NCBI RefSeq assembly: GCF_005239225.2
Contig: NC_133287.1
Coordinates: 5,375,493-5,439,492, forward strand
Length of the DNA stretch: 64,000 nt
Origin: Populus alba
Taxonomy: Eukaryota > Streptophyta > Magnoliopsida > Malpighiales > Salicaceae
Reading direction: 5' to 3'
Position 1 is the stretch's first letter, and every line of letters starts with the position of its first letter. Of the stretch, positions 47,823 to 61,205 are shown piece after piece. The translations under genes were made by a program, and so were the position numbers. The notes beneath the pieces were generated by a model, which was not told the origin of the DNA, ran no database searches, and saw only the letters and a program-made list of their open reading frames with translations.

Positions 47823-48544
47823 ATGTGTATGGGCTTACCATCTACAAAAATGCTACAAAAAACCAATAGGACTTATAAAAACATTGTGTATTAAAAATAA
47901 TTAGATTCAAGTTGTGTTTTTTGTGAAATACTTCTTCGACATTGCAAAATGTTTTGTTCAATTTCATCTCATGCTTTATGTGACATGTTTGTTGTTCATT
48001 GCAGAAAAAACTCTTTCTTATACTATTCATTCAATTATTGCACCACTTAGAGATTACTTTGAATAGCAATAATTAAATGAATAGGAAACACTTACTTTCA
48101 TCTCTTTTACTATGTGGACATGTTCCCTCCTCCATCACATTTTTTCCTTCACTTTTCTATTTTTTTATACCTAAAATGACATTTTAAAAAAAATAAATAC
48201 CTTCTTTTTTGTAAATAAAAACGGTAAAAAAAAAAAGATGAGATAAAAGATCAAAACAAACAATAAAAAAAGAGAAAGAAGGCATATTAGAGAAGAAAAA
48301 TATGTTGAGAGATGGTCTTATTCTCTCGTCATTAGTTAGGGAGATGGTGGCGCTAACTGTTATAATATAATTTTGAATCTTATAAATTTTTTTATAAAAA
48401 AAAATATATATTATTTTTTTATTAAAAAAATCATAAATTCAAAATTAAAAATATTTATAAAACACAAATATGTGTGTGTTTTTAGCCAAAACAAGTCAAA
48501 ATACTAGAAGGATAGTTAGATTAGAATATTATTGATGAGATAGG

Positions 48545-48990
48545 CTAAAGGACTTAATTGAAGCTAAATTAAGTTTGAAAATAAATTTGGCCCAAATTAG
48601 AAGAATTAATTAAGCTTAATGGTTTAATTAAACTTCTAATAGGATTAATTGATTTAATTAAGGACTTATTGGAAACCAAGTTTAAGGTTGAAATCCAACT
48701 TGACCAAAATTTGAAGAATTAATTAAGTTTAAGAGTTTAATTAAATTATTAAAGGGTTTAATTGACTTAATTAAGGATTTAATTGAAGCAATTATTAAGT
48801 TAAAAAGTCAATTTGACCAAAATGGAAGAATTAATTAAGTTCAAAGGCGTAATTAAACTTTTAATGGGTCTTGTTGAGTCAATCAATGACTTAATTGAAG
48901 AAAAATAAGTCTAAAGGCCTAATTCGAGTCAATTTGCAATAATTAAAAGACCATAGACCTAATTAAAACTTTGGATAGCCTAATTAGTGC
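48545..48990. repeat. About 112-bp degenerate tandem repeat, four units
   Basis: GAAGAATTAATTAAG recurs at 48600, 48713 and 48825, with a fourth diverged unit near 48936. Each unit continues with TTTAATTAAA, then TTAATTGA(A/C/T)TTAATTAA-like and a GACCAAA block. It lies between the long inverted repeats. Confidence 0.65.
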
Positions 48991-50049
48991 AATCAGGAGC
49001 TCAATTGAAAGAAATTTAAAAGTATTAAGGTCAATTGAGGACTATTATGAAGATATCAAAGACTATGGACCACTTTGTAAAAAAATGATGAATATAGATA
49101 GTTTTGCTTTCTTGAATAGGTTTCAATAGTAGTTTTCTCTCTATATCGTTGGAATCCGACTGCCTCTCTCTCTCCTCTCTCTAGCCAGGGACTGAAAAAT
49201 AACAAAAATAAACTTTTGTACCAAAATTAAACTTGAAAAATATTAAGGTACCAAAATTGTATAATTTATGTTATTTTTGAAGTTTAGGGACTAAAATGTA
49301 TTTATGGGTGAAACTCATGGCACGCCACTCATGTTTGACGCCTTTCTCATTCCGGTCCCTCTTTTTTTAACCCCATTTTTTTCTAAGAAATCACAACTAA
49401 TTGGTTTTCAATTAGGATTAAATAGCTGAAAAAAATTTTGAAGACCAAAATAAATTTTTAATAAATGCATAGTACCATCCACATTTATTTATGTGTGCAT
49501 GAACTGTATCTGCTCATATAAGTCTTGTTTGTTTTTATGTTTTAAAAGTATTTTTTAAAAAAAAATTAATTTTTTATATTTTTTTTTTGTTTAAAATTAA
49601 TTTTTTTTTAGTGTTTTTATATTATTTTAATATACTAATATTAAAAAAAAAATATTATTTTAATATATTTTTAAGTGTATCTGTATTAAATTTGTGAATG
49701 GTGAGCTTACCCCACTTTCTTGTAGATAATGGTATCGAGGTACCATTTTGCTGGGACACTGCCTTGGCTACGAGGGATCGTTCAAACAATTATTTTTTCT
49801 AGGACAGCTTGCTTCTTTGTTTTATGTGCTTTACTGTTGCCCAAAAAGTTTGGTGCCACGTCCATCACATTAATGAACTTGCATTAAAATTGGATTTAAA
49901 GCTCTATAGTACTCAAAATCATCACAGCAAGCATTCTTATTGACCATTGAAAATGTGCTCTGCTTTTTATCAAATTAAATCCACAAAATAATGAATTGAT
50001 GTGCTTTAATGCACACAGAAATTAATGAATTGATGTGCTGTCTAGGTTT

Positions 50050-51379
50050 CAACCTTTTAACTTTTGGTTTGATGAACGTTTTCAATTTGACATTATGGTA
50101 TCCATTAAAGTAAAAACATTTCATTTTAGTGGAGAATTCTTTTTATTATTTTTCTAGTATTGTTTATGGAATTTTTTTTTTCTAATATAAATAGAGTTAT
50201 TTAGATTATATTTTAGAAAATTATTTTAAAAAAAATTAATAATAAAATTATAAATTAAAGTTTTATGTTTATGTTTTTTTTTAATATCAATATTATCACT
50301 TTATTATATTTACTTGGATGATAAATTTTTTATCGGGATTTTTAAATTAATTTTTTAATTTTTATATATATAGTTTTATTTTTCAAGTACAAATGTACAA
50401 ATTCTTAATAGGTGTCGTATGATTAAATATAATTTGTTGAATAGAATGCACAAGAGATTTTTTACATAGAAACATTCTATACAAAAAAAAAAAAATACAA
50501 AGGCAAAAATGCCATTAACCCATTTTTATTAATTAAGTACATATATGATTCACACATTGTCTTTTAAATAAAAAATAGGTAGAGTGATATAAATTTTAAT
50601 AAATGTAGTTTTTTATATATAGAATCCATAAAAAAATATGTAAAAGTAAAATAGCAAAACACATCATTAATTCATGAAAAATATATATGAACTTACAAGT
50701 TTTAAAAGATCAAGTTTAATAATATTGGAAAAAAATTCCATGATCTAAATATTCTTTTTTTAACATTCAACTAATTTTAATCCATAAGAAATAATCTAAG
50801 TATACGAATAAACGAACAACTCTGCTAGTTCTGGCAGTTAAATATCGACTAGGCCAAAATACAATAGCATATAATCATAGCTACACGTGGAATTTGATGG
50901 TAACTTGAAAATTTTTACTTACAAAAAATAAAATGTGGAATTGGAAACTTGGTGTTAAATCAATTCAAATTAACAAAAAAAAAAAAAAAACAAATGGAAG
51001 ACTAAGATTTTCATTGATCACCTTATTCTAAAGTAATTGTTCTAACCCAAATACAAAAAGAGATTTTATATAAGTTAAATTAAAAATACTATTCAACTTT
51101 TAATAAATAAAGCAAAATAAATATATTTTTTAACATCTCTTTTCAAACTCACGATGTTGCAGCTACAAGCATCGGGAGTTTACCAATTAGAAAAACAAAA
51201 ACGAGAAATAAAATACAACTTGGTAAATAAATTTGCAATCTGCAAAGAGAAAGAAACAAAAAAAAAAAATAATGGTGTCATGTTTGAGATGATGATGAGT
51301 AAGAAGTAACTGAGTTTTGAGTAATCCGAATAGAACTCTGGTTATTACAATACATAGGAGTAGGATGAGAAAAGAAAAT
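50050..51379. other. AT-rich intergenic region
   Basis: No gene recognised. It could include decayed sequence of the copia element whose integrase lies just downstream. Confidence 0.4.
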
Positions 51380-51965
51380 TCTTATATCCATAAGTATTAA
51401 TCAAACTCCTAAAACTCATTGGGAATAGAAGTAGAAAGCAAGAGAGAATAAACAGTTTCGACAATGTGCATATGTTTTCTTTCAGCAACTCTATTTTGCT
51501 CAGGACTATCTAAACATGAAGTTTAGTGAATGGTTCCATGTAAGGCAAGTAACTCACAAATATTTACTAGAGATGTATTCCATATCTAAATCACACTTAA
51601 AACATTTGATAACAGTAGAACATTGAGTTTTGACAAGAGTTCGAAAGACTGTATATATCTCAAAAAATTTAGAACGATGTTTTATTAAATAAACCCAACA
51701 ATAACGAGTATGATAATTAATAAAAGAAACATGATATTAAGATCTTCTTTTGCAGCAACAAGAAAAAGTCTCCATACTTCAGAATGAATCAAGTCAAATA
51801 AAAAAGAAGAAATATAAATACTTTGATTAAAAAGTAAAACTAAAAATTTCACAAGTTTACATTCATTACAATAAGAAATATCACAAGTTTGCAAATTTTC
51901 TAACGCTCCCATGATGCTAAAAATCTCAAATAAAAAGATGAAACATAACTCAAATGAAAATACCA
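51380..51965 (-). pseudogene. Ty1/copia retrotransposon integrase fragment
   Basis: On the minus strand, 51965-51685 reads as a GAG-pre-integrase/integrase start: CNECKLVKF (zinc-knuckle half), then SFLFDLIHSEVWRLF, where intact copia elements have a Leu-Ile-His-Asp/Ser-Val-Trp block. Farther on, in another frame, come HGTIH, TSCLDSPEQNRVAERKHMHI and VETVYSLLLSTSIPNEF, the end of the integrase core. The reading frame changes at least once and several stops are present. No reverse transcriptase or LTR was found nearby, so this is a dead, truncated piece. Confidence 0.78.
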
Positions 51966-52029
51966 TCAATAAAAATTAGAAGAGAAAGGACTCAAATGAA
52001 AAAAAAAAAAAAAACTGAACACTAATAGG

Positions 52030-52350
52030 AACAACTTTACTCCAAAGTTGTGCACCAGCAGCGCTGCCACCTTGCAAAGGCGGAGCCAGTGGATTTCTTC
52101 AAAGTTGAGGGTGTTGAACTTTTCTTGAGAGGGTATAATGAAGGAGAGGACCCCATGAAGGTGGTTGATTGCAGGAGTAAGTGCAAGAATTATTGTGTGC
52201 TTGGGATTTTTCTACCAAGGGGAGTCTTCCAAGTGTTTGCTGGCTCCTTGCTTGGTGCCTCTCTCCATGCCTTCTCATGTTGCCTATATCAAGATGTCCA
52301 AGTAGATTTCTTAATTTCACTCGAAAATATTAAGTTTGTCGAATTATTGT
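52030..52350. other. Unexplained, less AT-rich island
   Basis: This stretch is clearly richer in G+C than its surroundings and is open in frames on both strands (plus 52050-52352; minus 52320-52099). The plus frame ends FLISLENIKFVELL. I do not recognise either product. It may be a part of the neighbouring copia element or a captured gene piece. Confidence 0.3.
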
Positions 52351-52359
52351 GACGGAATT

Positions 52360-53082
52360 AAGATACTATTTGACAACTAATTTATAACAAAAAAAGGTTT
52401 TCATTTAATTGAAAAGAATAAGAAATTAATTAAAGTTTTGAAAAAAAAATAATATTCTAGATGTGGATATAAAGAATTTGCAAGTACTAAATCACAAAAA
52501 AAAAAAAAAAAACCCCTCAAAACCGTGAACCCTTAATCTTATTATGAATAAAACCAAGAACCCATATGAAGAAAGTTTATTTTATACTCGATTGAATGAA
52601 AAAAAAAAAGAGAAGTAAAATAATTCAAAATATGTAGCTGGAATAAATCAAAGTCGTCCTAAAGGTTACAAGAATTATACACAAATATTGATGAAAAGTA
52701 AGAATTATTAATTAATCATTGTAGCAATAATAACTAAAATAAGAACTTATAAACTAAAATGATTAAATCCAAAATCCAACTCCCCTGCTTATCGTCTCAC
52801 AAAATTAAGAATCGCTTTTCAGTCATTTGGTATTCTGCTTGTTCAAAAACATTGTTTTGGTATTCTGTGATCCTTTCTCCTACTGCTCCTCACACCAGAG
52901 AACATTCAAATGCTGTCAAAATTCAGCCCTATAAATTTTTAAGCTCATTGGGCCTAGAGAGCTTCCAACCCAATGGCAATCATGTTAAAGAAGAGGCCTG
53001 AAAGCTTAACGTAAAAAATGCCTCTGTATAACGTCAGACCATCTCCCAGACCAGTTTTATTTTATAGTGTTATTAAACGGGT
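52360..53082. other. Intergenic region
   Basis: No gene. A poly-A run sits near 52496-52513. Confidence 0.4.
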
Positions 53083-53205
53083 GCTTGGGTTATAGTAATG
53101 GTTGTTTTTTTAAATATTTTTTATTTAAAAATATATTAAAATAATATTTTTTTATTTTTAAAAATTTTAACTAAAGGTTATTTAAACCGTAATCTCAAAC
53201 AAGTC
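53083..53205. mobile_element. Short, degraded member of the AT-rich MITE family
   Basis: The left GTGCTTGGGTTATAGTAATG and right ACCGTAATCTCAAACAAG are loosely inverted. The centre keeps TTTTTTATTTAAAAATATAT and TTAAAATAATATTT, as in the other family members. Confidence 0.45.
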
Positions 53206-55009
53206 TATTAATGTTTGTGCGAGGTTTAAATAAAATCATTTAGATTCTTACTGTTTTTTTTTTTAAAAGATTTTGAATCTAAATAATAATATTAATAATA
53301 ATGATGTGTGGATCTCTCTCAACCAATATGCAATTAAGGAATAACATTTTAATAATAAATGAGTCCCATTGAATTGTTGTAAAATTTGGAGAAACTAGAA
53401 ATATGATACTAAATCCATTGTACAACCTCTTTTCTTCGACAACACTGTCGGTGACGCTTGGTGAAACAATTAGCTTTCTAAAAAAGAAAAAAAGACAACC
53501 AAAGAGGCTTTCAGGAGGTACCATTTCTAGAATTATTAGCCGTTATATTCCCTGCGGTAAAGCTGAGGAATATTAAGGGCAAGGCAACCTCCTTTTCACC
53601 TTGTGCCCTAAGTCACTAACATCTCAAGGCTCTGGTCCACATATCGATTATGTTCGATACGCCTATGAATGCTGGATTCAGTACAATATAGTCTAGCTTA
53701 GGTGTTCGAATCACACTTCAATTATTACAAACAAACAATGTACGAAGGCTTCTCTAACCCACGCTAATGTGCCTGGCCTTTCAAAATAAAGGCAAGGCGC
53801 TATTTATTTCTCTTACATTTTGACCAATTACATGTTTTTTCAAATAAAAAAAATGTCATGACATATAAAGCAATCTCTTATAAAGAATTTTTTTTTTTAT
53901 TATTTTATGTGAATATATAAAAAATTAAATAATAATTAGTTCAAGAAAATAAAATGTAAAAATCAATAATAAAAAAAAATATTATAAGCTTGTGCTTGAA
54001 AGGCTAGATGCATGTGGACCTTCAAGTCGATGCCCATATATTTGGGTCTTGACACTTAAGTTTGGATATTTTATTTAAAAGGTATTGAAAAACAAATTAT
54101 TTGTGTAGACAGAAGAAATGTGTTAAATTTTGAGCTCTTAAAATTTAAATTTCAACCTTCTCTCTTTGAAAAAAAATAAAAAAAAATTTGAATTAGTCCT
54201 TTCAAATCTCATTTCTAACTATAGAATATATCCTAAATGTAGATATGGCTTAAAAACTCAATAAAGTAAAATAAAAAACAAACTTTTCAGACCTTTATAT
54301 ATTTGTTTTTACATTATTAAAGCTCAAACAATTTCCGTTAAGCTCCTCTTTTAAAGAGGAACATGTTAATGCCAAAATTAGAGTTTATGATGTATGAAGT
54401 ATGGCTATTTGAGAATTTTTTTTCTTTCTTTTTTTCTATCAATTTTCTCTCCCCTTTATAAATTTTTAGGGATTGAAATAGAGAGAAAAAATGTTTTACT
54501 TTTGAAATATAAACTTTGCAAACAACAAAGACCAAAATATAGATAGACACACCTTATGAACAGTACCAGCAAAAAAGCGTAACCCATCTTTTTGTCTTTT
54601 TATCAATTTTAGTACATGTTCATTATTTTTTTTTAACCTGAACCCTTTAATTATACTTTTTAATAACAATTTGTAATGCAGTGCAAAAATAATATTTGTT
54701 CATAGTACATATGCTAGAGCATGTACTGATGTACATCGAATCAAATCTCAGCACTAAAACCCATGCCAACACAACTTACAAGCGCAAAAATAAAATGTAA
54801 TAAAGTTCTACTGAATTACCAAAAACAATCAAGGACTCTGACACAAAAAAAATAAAAAAACAATGAATGAAGGTGTGAACACTTAAATGAGTCTGGGTGC
54901 AGAATGCAGGGACAGTAAAACACCCAACTCATTTAATATATAATAGTAATGCTTTTTAAACAACATCATTTTAAAATATTATTTCATTTCTTTATTAAGT
55001 TTCATCATT

Positions 55010-55053
<44 letters not shown>

Positions 55054-55909
55054 AACGTGGATATCTGGGTCAGCTTGTGTGTATCTCAACTAAATTCATG
55101 GATCATGAAATTAACAACCATGTAAGTCTCTAATAATCATCATATTAACAATCACGAGACTCGAATTTAAGATCACATGAGAAGCAAATTTCTTTGTTTC
55201 AAATTATTACCATTATACCACTTACTAAATAGTTTGAATATAATATATTAATTAGTGTAGATGACTTCATTTATAGTATGAAGTACTATTAGAGCACTAA
55301 AGTATTTTATTTCTTCCCTGGGTATAATACTTGATCAATAAATACATTTTAAAATGAATCACTTTCACATAAATATTGGTTCAAATGGATTATGTAATAT
55401 GCTTACTAAAAGGGATATCTTAAAGAATTTCAAATGGGCTACTAACTTAAGTTACAACTCAAATTCCAAGCTCAACACATGAAAACATTTACCCTCGTGG
55501 ACATGGTTTTAGATTGATCAGTTAATGAGTATAAATTTAATCAATTAAGTTTTTTAATAGATATATATATTTTTATATAATTTGTTTTTAGTATTGGAGG
55601 ATGCTTAGGTGGAAAAAAAGAAAAGAAGAAGAAAGAAAAAGAAAAAGGAGAAGAAAAAAATGGGACTTGAAGGACGCTTGACTAGAAAGGTGAGTGTGGG
55701 GGCCAATCACGTGGATTGGCAGGTCTTTCCGCTAAGGGAATTAAAGAGGAATTGCTCACCATGACAGTATTTCTACTATATGTTTTTTTCGTATACTAAA
55801 AGTGATTTTCAGTGCATCACTAAAATAATTCGCCTTTCACTTTTTCTTTGAATGACTAAACGCTACAAATTGATTTTGACCCCTCATCACCCTACCCTAG
55901 ATATTTGAT
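53206..55909. other. Intergenic region with simple repeats
   Basis: Nothing coding. A segment at about 53560-53790 is less AT-rich and contains AAGGCAAGGC and CCTTGTGCCCTAAG phrases typical of plant DNA-transposon debris, but I cannot place it. A TA microsatellite runs from about 55014 to 55050. Confidence 0.4.
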
Positions 55910-56380
55910 TTAGGCCAGTTTCTTTGTAAGAAAATAATTTATTTTAAAAAGTGATTTTTTTTAAAAAATAAAATTTAAAAAAATAAATTATTTTTTGATG
56001 TTTGGTAGTATCATAAAACATAAGTTGGAAAACACTTTTTTATTATTTGGTTATGTTATGAAAATGAGTTGAAAAATATCTTATTAATAGTTTTTTTTTT
56101 CAAGTTTATTAAAATAATAAGAAATAAATTTTACAAATTCAAAATTTGAATGAGAATGAAATTAAAAAAATCTTAATTTTATAAATGATTTAAAATAAAA
56201 TAAATAATAATTAAAATAATAAAAATTAAATCTAACAGATAAAAAATAAAAAAATAATGAAATTAAAATAAAATAATTACAAAAATAAAAATATAATAGA
56301 ATATAAATAAAGTTTGGTGATTAAATTAAAATAGATTAAAATTTCAGGGATTGAAGATTAATTAAAAACATTGTTCATAT
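55910..56380. mobile_element. Diverged relative of the Tourist-like element
   Basis: From 55910, TTAGGCCAGTTTCTTTGTAA, then GATGTTTGGTAGTATCATAA and GTTGGAAAACACTTTT parallel the left part of the element at 44864 (GATGTTTGGTAGTGTTATGG, CTGGAAAACACTTTCC). The right end is not clear. Confidence 0.5.
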
Positions 56381-58609
56381 ATAATAAAAAAAAAATTTTT
56401 TTTCCAAATTTTTTAGTTTATTTGTCAAAAATTGTCTCACCAATTAATTATTTTCTTTTTCTTTCAACTCCATTAATTAGTTCTATTGGTGGATTTGTCA
56501 CTTGAATTTTCTTGATGTTGTTAGGTTTATACGTCAACAATTTCTACCTTTTTATTATTTTCTTCTCATCAATTTCTTTGCATCTTCTTTTAGGTAAGTT
56601 GGTCTCTCTTTCTTCTTCTTTTGGTCTTTTTCTTTCTTGATTTATTTATATTGACCGATATATTCCACACCTACCTTTTAAAATTTCAGGATTGCTATGA
56701 TTCTTGAATTTAATGTCAACTTCTTTTTCAATTCTCTAAATAAATAAAAAAATCATTAGGGTTATTTCATTTTTGTTTTTTTCTCTCTCAAGAATTTGAG
56801 AATTTTGAATTTAAGTTTTAATGAGTTGCTAACAAAAAGCAAATTTTGAAATTGAAAATTTACTAAAAATATCTTTCAAAATGAACATTAACATTAGTTT
56901 TTGATGAAAAAAACTGATTAAGTTGTATTTTAAAGAATATATATAAAATGGAGAATACAATTGATTAATATGTTTTTATATATATATATGGGTATAATTG
57001 GAAAACATTTCTTTTTCTTTAAAAACAAGAAAAAGTGGTTTTCTATTTTAAGTTGTCTTTTTATTTGTATATTGGTTGCAGTAATGTTGTTACAATTTTC
57101 TTTTTATTTGAGATAAAGTGTACTCTCATACTAGTTTGTGTGTAAACGAGATCAAACCTTTTCTTCAATCCATTAAGATCTTTTAAACAAGTGATATAAT
57201 CTTGATTAACAATTTAACATGCAAATTATCTTAATAATACTTCTAATATATTAGGATATAATGCAAAACTATCATAGCCAGTATAGTCATCACTTCATTC
57301 TTAATCCTTAAACACCACCAACTTATTAAAGATTACAAATATTTTTGCTAACTTTTTCATCAATATTATTATTTCTATAAACTTTGCACATATAATTATG
57401 ACTATGTTGTCATGGCCAGTTCTTTTAAATTTTTATGAACTCTTCTATGTTAAGCCATGATTTTAATGGCTATAACAATTGATTTTATAAATCTCTTGTA
57501 TTTCATTAAAAAAAAAATCTTGTCATGGCCGCACAATCACATGTGATGAGCATAACCATTATTTATCAGTAATATAACCATTAGCATTAGTATGAGCATC
57601 ATCACGGTAATTATCAGGTCGCCAAAGCCGATGTCCTCGCCTTGCCACTATTTCACTATCAAAATAATTAAATTACATAATATAATTAGTTTTTATATTT
57701 TTAATTGATAATATGTTTTTGTATTCTTAAATTAAGCGTGGAAAAGGGATTTCCGTCATAATTAGTTTACATAATAAAAAAACAATAAATAAGAATCAGA
57801 TTTCAAAAAAAAAAAAAAAAACATAAACCCAAAACAGTACCTAGTGTGCTCCTCCAATTGGCGTTTGTTTTGTTTCTGTCATGCATTCAATTTTTTTTTT
57901 CACTATGTCTTTCCAGAGAAATCACTATAAATTTGCGCAATGATTTCTTATTTTTTTTTAATTCTTAATTGTTTGGGTCATTTAATTTCTTTTCGATCTC
58001 ATCCCTTCATATATATATATATATATATATTAATTGAAAATGTTTTTACTTCAAAAGATATTTGATTTTGCCGAGAATAATTTAATCTCTCTTCCCTTAA
58101 TTTTTTTTTTAATTTAGCCATAAAGCTTTTTATTTTATTAGCTTTTGTTCATATTGTTTTTTTAGATTTTACAGTCTCATAAAAATATTTTTATAGTGGA
58201 TTGATTTTATATTTTACACAAATATTTGTTTTGAGAGATGACAATTAATTGTTTTGAAAAAAAACTTTTTAAGTGAGTGCCTTTTGATTAGGATTTTTTC
58301 CAAAATTATTTGGGGTTTCTTTGATTTTGAAAGTCATATTATTTGATATAAGAATTCATTATATTTATATTTTATTTTTTAGACTTAATAGAAAATTGTT
58401 GGATTTGATAACAAAAATAAACAAATTTGGTATCAAAGTGTTTTTCTTAATGAGAGCGGTACTATTGAAGTGTTTTTGAACTTTTATACAGCCTGAAAAA
58501 AAAAAAAAAAAAAAATTGAAAGATTTTTGTGATTTAATTTCATTTTGTTAAACAAAATTGAAACCTGGGATTTAGACAATTTCAAGTTGAGTGCTTCAAA
58601 GATTAGCCC
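56381..58609. other. AT-rich intergenic region
   Basis: No gene. TA repeats near 58008-58031 and a poly-A run near 58498-58514. Confidence 0.45.
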
Positions 58610-58720
58610 CGTTTGTTTGATATTATAAGAAAGTGTTTTTTTTCGAGGTAAAATGAAAAATAAGTGGAAAACACTAGCTTTTGAGATTAATGGAAATAGC
58701 TGGAAAATAACTTGATTTTT
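58610..58720. mobile_element. Short fragment of the same Tourist-like family
   Basis: TTAGCCCCGTTTGTTTGATA followed by AAGTGGAAAACACTAG resembles the left end of the element at 44864. The rest is missing or too diverged. Confidence 0.4.
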
Positions 58721-61205
58721 CAACCAATGTTGTGGTGACCTAATTCTAGGTAGTAGTTGATGCATCGTTATCCATAATAGGCGACACATAATTTTGCTAT
58801 TTTTTGTTTTTTTTAAAAGTGAACAATGCTTTGTTTTCCCATTTCAAAAAAAAAAAAAAAAAACATATTTAGTGGTTCTAGTGCACCGACTTGGGTTGAA
58901 AGGCTCAAACATTTGAGCTTATTTTCAAAAGTTCCCCCAAGTTTTTAGGAAAACACGCTAGGCCACACGGACTTGTGCATGCCTAGGTTGTTTTTTTTTT
59001 TAAGAAAAAAAAAGAAAGTTGATGGGTTATAAATTTCCGGAAAACCCATGAAATCATCCATGTCTTATCAAGTCAATCCCTGTATATTTTAATTTGAAAA
59101 CCCGATTTAGACAATGATTCAAGTTGGAAACTGTTTCCGGAAAAAAGTAAACCAATTAAGTTGGGTTTATTAACATTTCCAACAAGATTCTCGCGACACT
59201 ACATGTAAGTTATATTATTATTATTATATTTTTATATATACTCAGCATCAAAATTACCAAGGTGTTATTTTATTAGAATTGTAACATGCTTTTGGAATGA
59301 TAAGAGAATGTTATCTAAGGAACAAATATTTTTGGTGAAAGATTTTCTTTTTTCTAAAATAAAAAACATGTTAATCAGACAGAGAAATTATAGTTAGAGA
59401 GATAACTTTTTTATACTTATTTTAAACCCTTCTTTTTGTATGTCTTCTAGATGCTTTTCATTTAATAAATGAAATAGAGAAAAATGTTATATATTTTTTT
59501 AAAATTAAAGATATTGATAAGAAAAAGAAGAATTTTGCTAGCAAATTATTTTGTTTCAATTGAATTTAAATTATTGTTCTTCTTATAAAAAATATCAGTT
59601 CCATGTAATTAAGTTACTAAAATTAAAAGGTTTTTTTTTACAATGCATAATCAAATATCTTTGTGGGTGCTTGTTTTTTCAATTTCATGATTTAGTTTTT
59701 AGTTAGTATTAATATTTTTTTAGTATTTATATATATATAATCCTCACATATTTTGTTAAATGCATGCATCAAATTTTGAGTTAATGATTAAGATTTTTTT
59801 AATAGCAAAATATGTTAGAAGAAATTATAGCATGAAAATATGTTACAAAGAATTTAACATTCTTTTTACTTGAAATTTTGTAGCGGGTATTCATCTAGTT
59901 AGCCAATAAATCATGCTGCTCAGTTTGATTTGTATAACTAAATGGAATAATATTTACTTTTATAATCAGAAATTAAAAAGAAAACCCCTGAAAGGTGACC
60001 TTTATTACCATGTGGAAACGACTTAATAGTGTTTCTCAATGGACATTAACTATACCATGTGGAACCTCTTCATCTCTCGATTTATAGCCCAATTGGGTCC
60101 TAAAAAAAAAAACCTTCCTAATTGAGTCTCTCAGCCAAATTAAGCCTCTCCTTAAAATTTATCTACTTGAACTTAGTATGATTCTCTAAATATTTGCATG
60201 ATTGAATGCATAACACATTACAAAGCTTAAAATAGGTTAGTTTTAGGAACCATATTTGAAAAGAAATTATAAATCATATTAAAATTACCTATATAAATTC
60301 ACGAGACCCTCTTAGAGCTACTTAAGAAGTTTGAGAAAATTCCAATTTATTTTCTAATTCTTATTGTTCAAAGATAAAAAAATATTTCGAAATAATTTGT
60401 GAATGTGTATTGAATTTTCATTAGCATCTATAGAGAATTTCAGTTGAAAATGCGGAATTGAGGATTATTAAAAGGAGTTTTTGTTCAGTGTAAAGAATTA
60501 AATCAGCAGAGGGGCGTTATCTACCCAAAACATGTCAATTTAATAATGATATTGACTATAGTAACAATGATGATGATAAAAACATAGCCATTAAACCGCC
60601 TCAGATGTGGTAGGGAATGCAATTATTATTTTTAAAGCTAAAGTGAAGCACTCAAACCAATAAAAGAAGAGAAAAAAGGACAGACAAAAACGAGCAAAAA
60701 TGGAACCAATCTACCATAATAAAGTCCGGCAAGAGTTGTAACAGAGTCGGCAACGTTAATATTATGATCTCTCGACATCATTAGCATTTGAAAAAGTTAG
60801 GGCAGAGCTTAAATTATTGTTTGCTACGACAGAGACATAATATCAAAAACTATCTCGTAGGACCTCCCCATATATCCTACCTACTCTCAAGCACAATAGA
60901 TAGAGGTAAAGACGAGAGGGGAACAGACATTTTAACTTTTGGGAGAAAGGGATAGCACTGAAGGAGAGTGTGAGGCTCTCCAATTTAGGGGTCAGTTCCG
61001 CTACTATATAGGTAAAAGAATCACCCGCAAAGGAACAAATGACAAGACAAAATGCGTCAAAAAATTCTTGAGCACAAAAAAAGAATATGCGCTTCTTAGA
61101 ATAATAATAAAAATTATCAATGTATATATAAAAAAAGAGAGAGCATAGTTAACACAAATGAAGGGCTATTAATCTAAATTGAACACAAATTGTTTACTTT
61201 AAGAT
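58721..61205. other. AT-rich intergenic region
   Basis: No gene recognised. The 69-codon frame at 60939-61148 is Lys-rich and matches nothing I know. A poly-A run lies near 58844-58862. Confidence 0.45.

Larger units (their letters stand above)
46736..50049. mobile_element. 3.3 kb structure bounded by long inverted repeats (possible Mutator-like element)
   Basis: The segment 46736-47127 reappears in inverted orientation at 49700-50049. Matching blocks, in order from the outer end, are AAACCTAGAC, CATTAATTTCTGTGTGCA, GGATTTAATTTGAT, TTCAATGGTCAA, TTTAAATCCAATTT-type, GTGATGGAC(C/G)TGGCAC, AAGCTGTCCT, AAGGCAGTGTCCCA and AGTGGGGTAAGCTCACC. By eye roughly three quarters of positions match. Arms of 350-390 bp around a 2.57 kb centre fit a long-TIR (Mutator-like) element. 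No transposase is visible and I could not establish a target duplication, so two independent inverted insertions remain possible. Confidence 0.55.
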
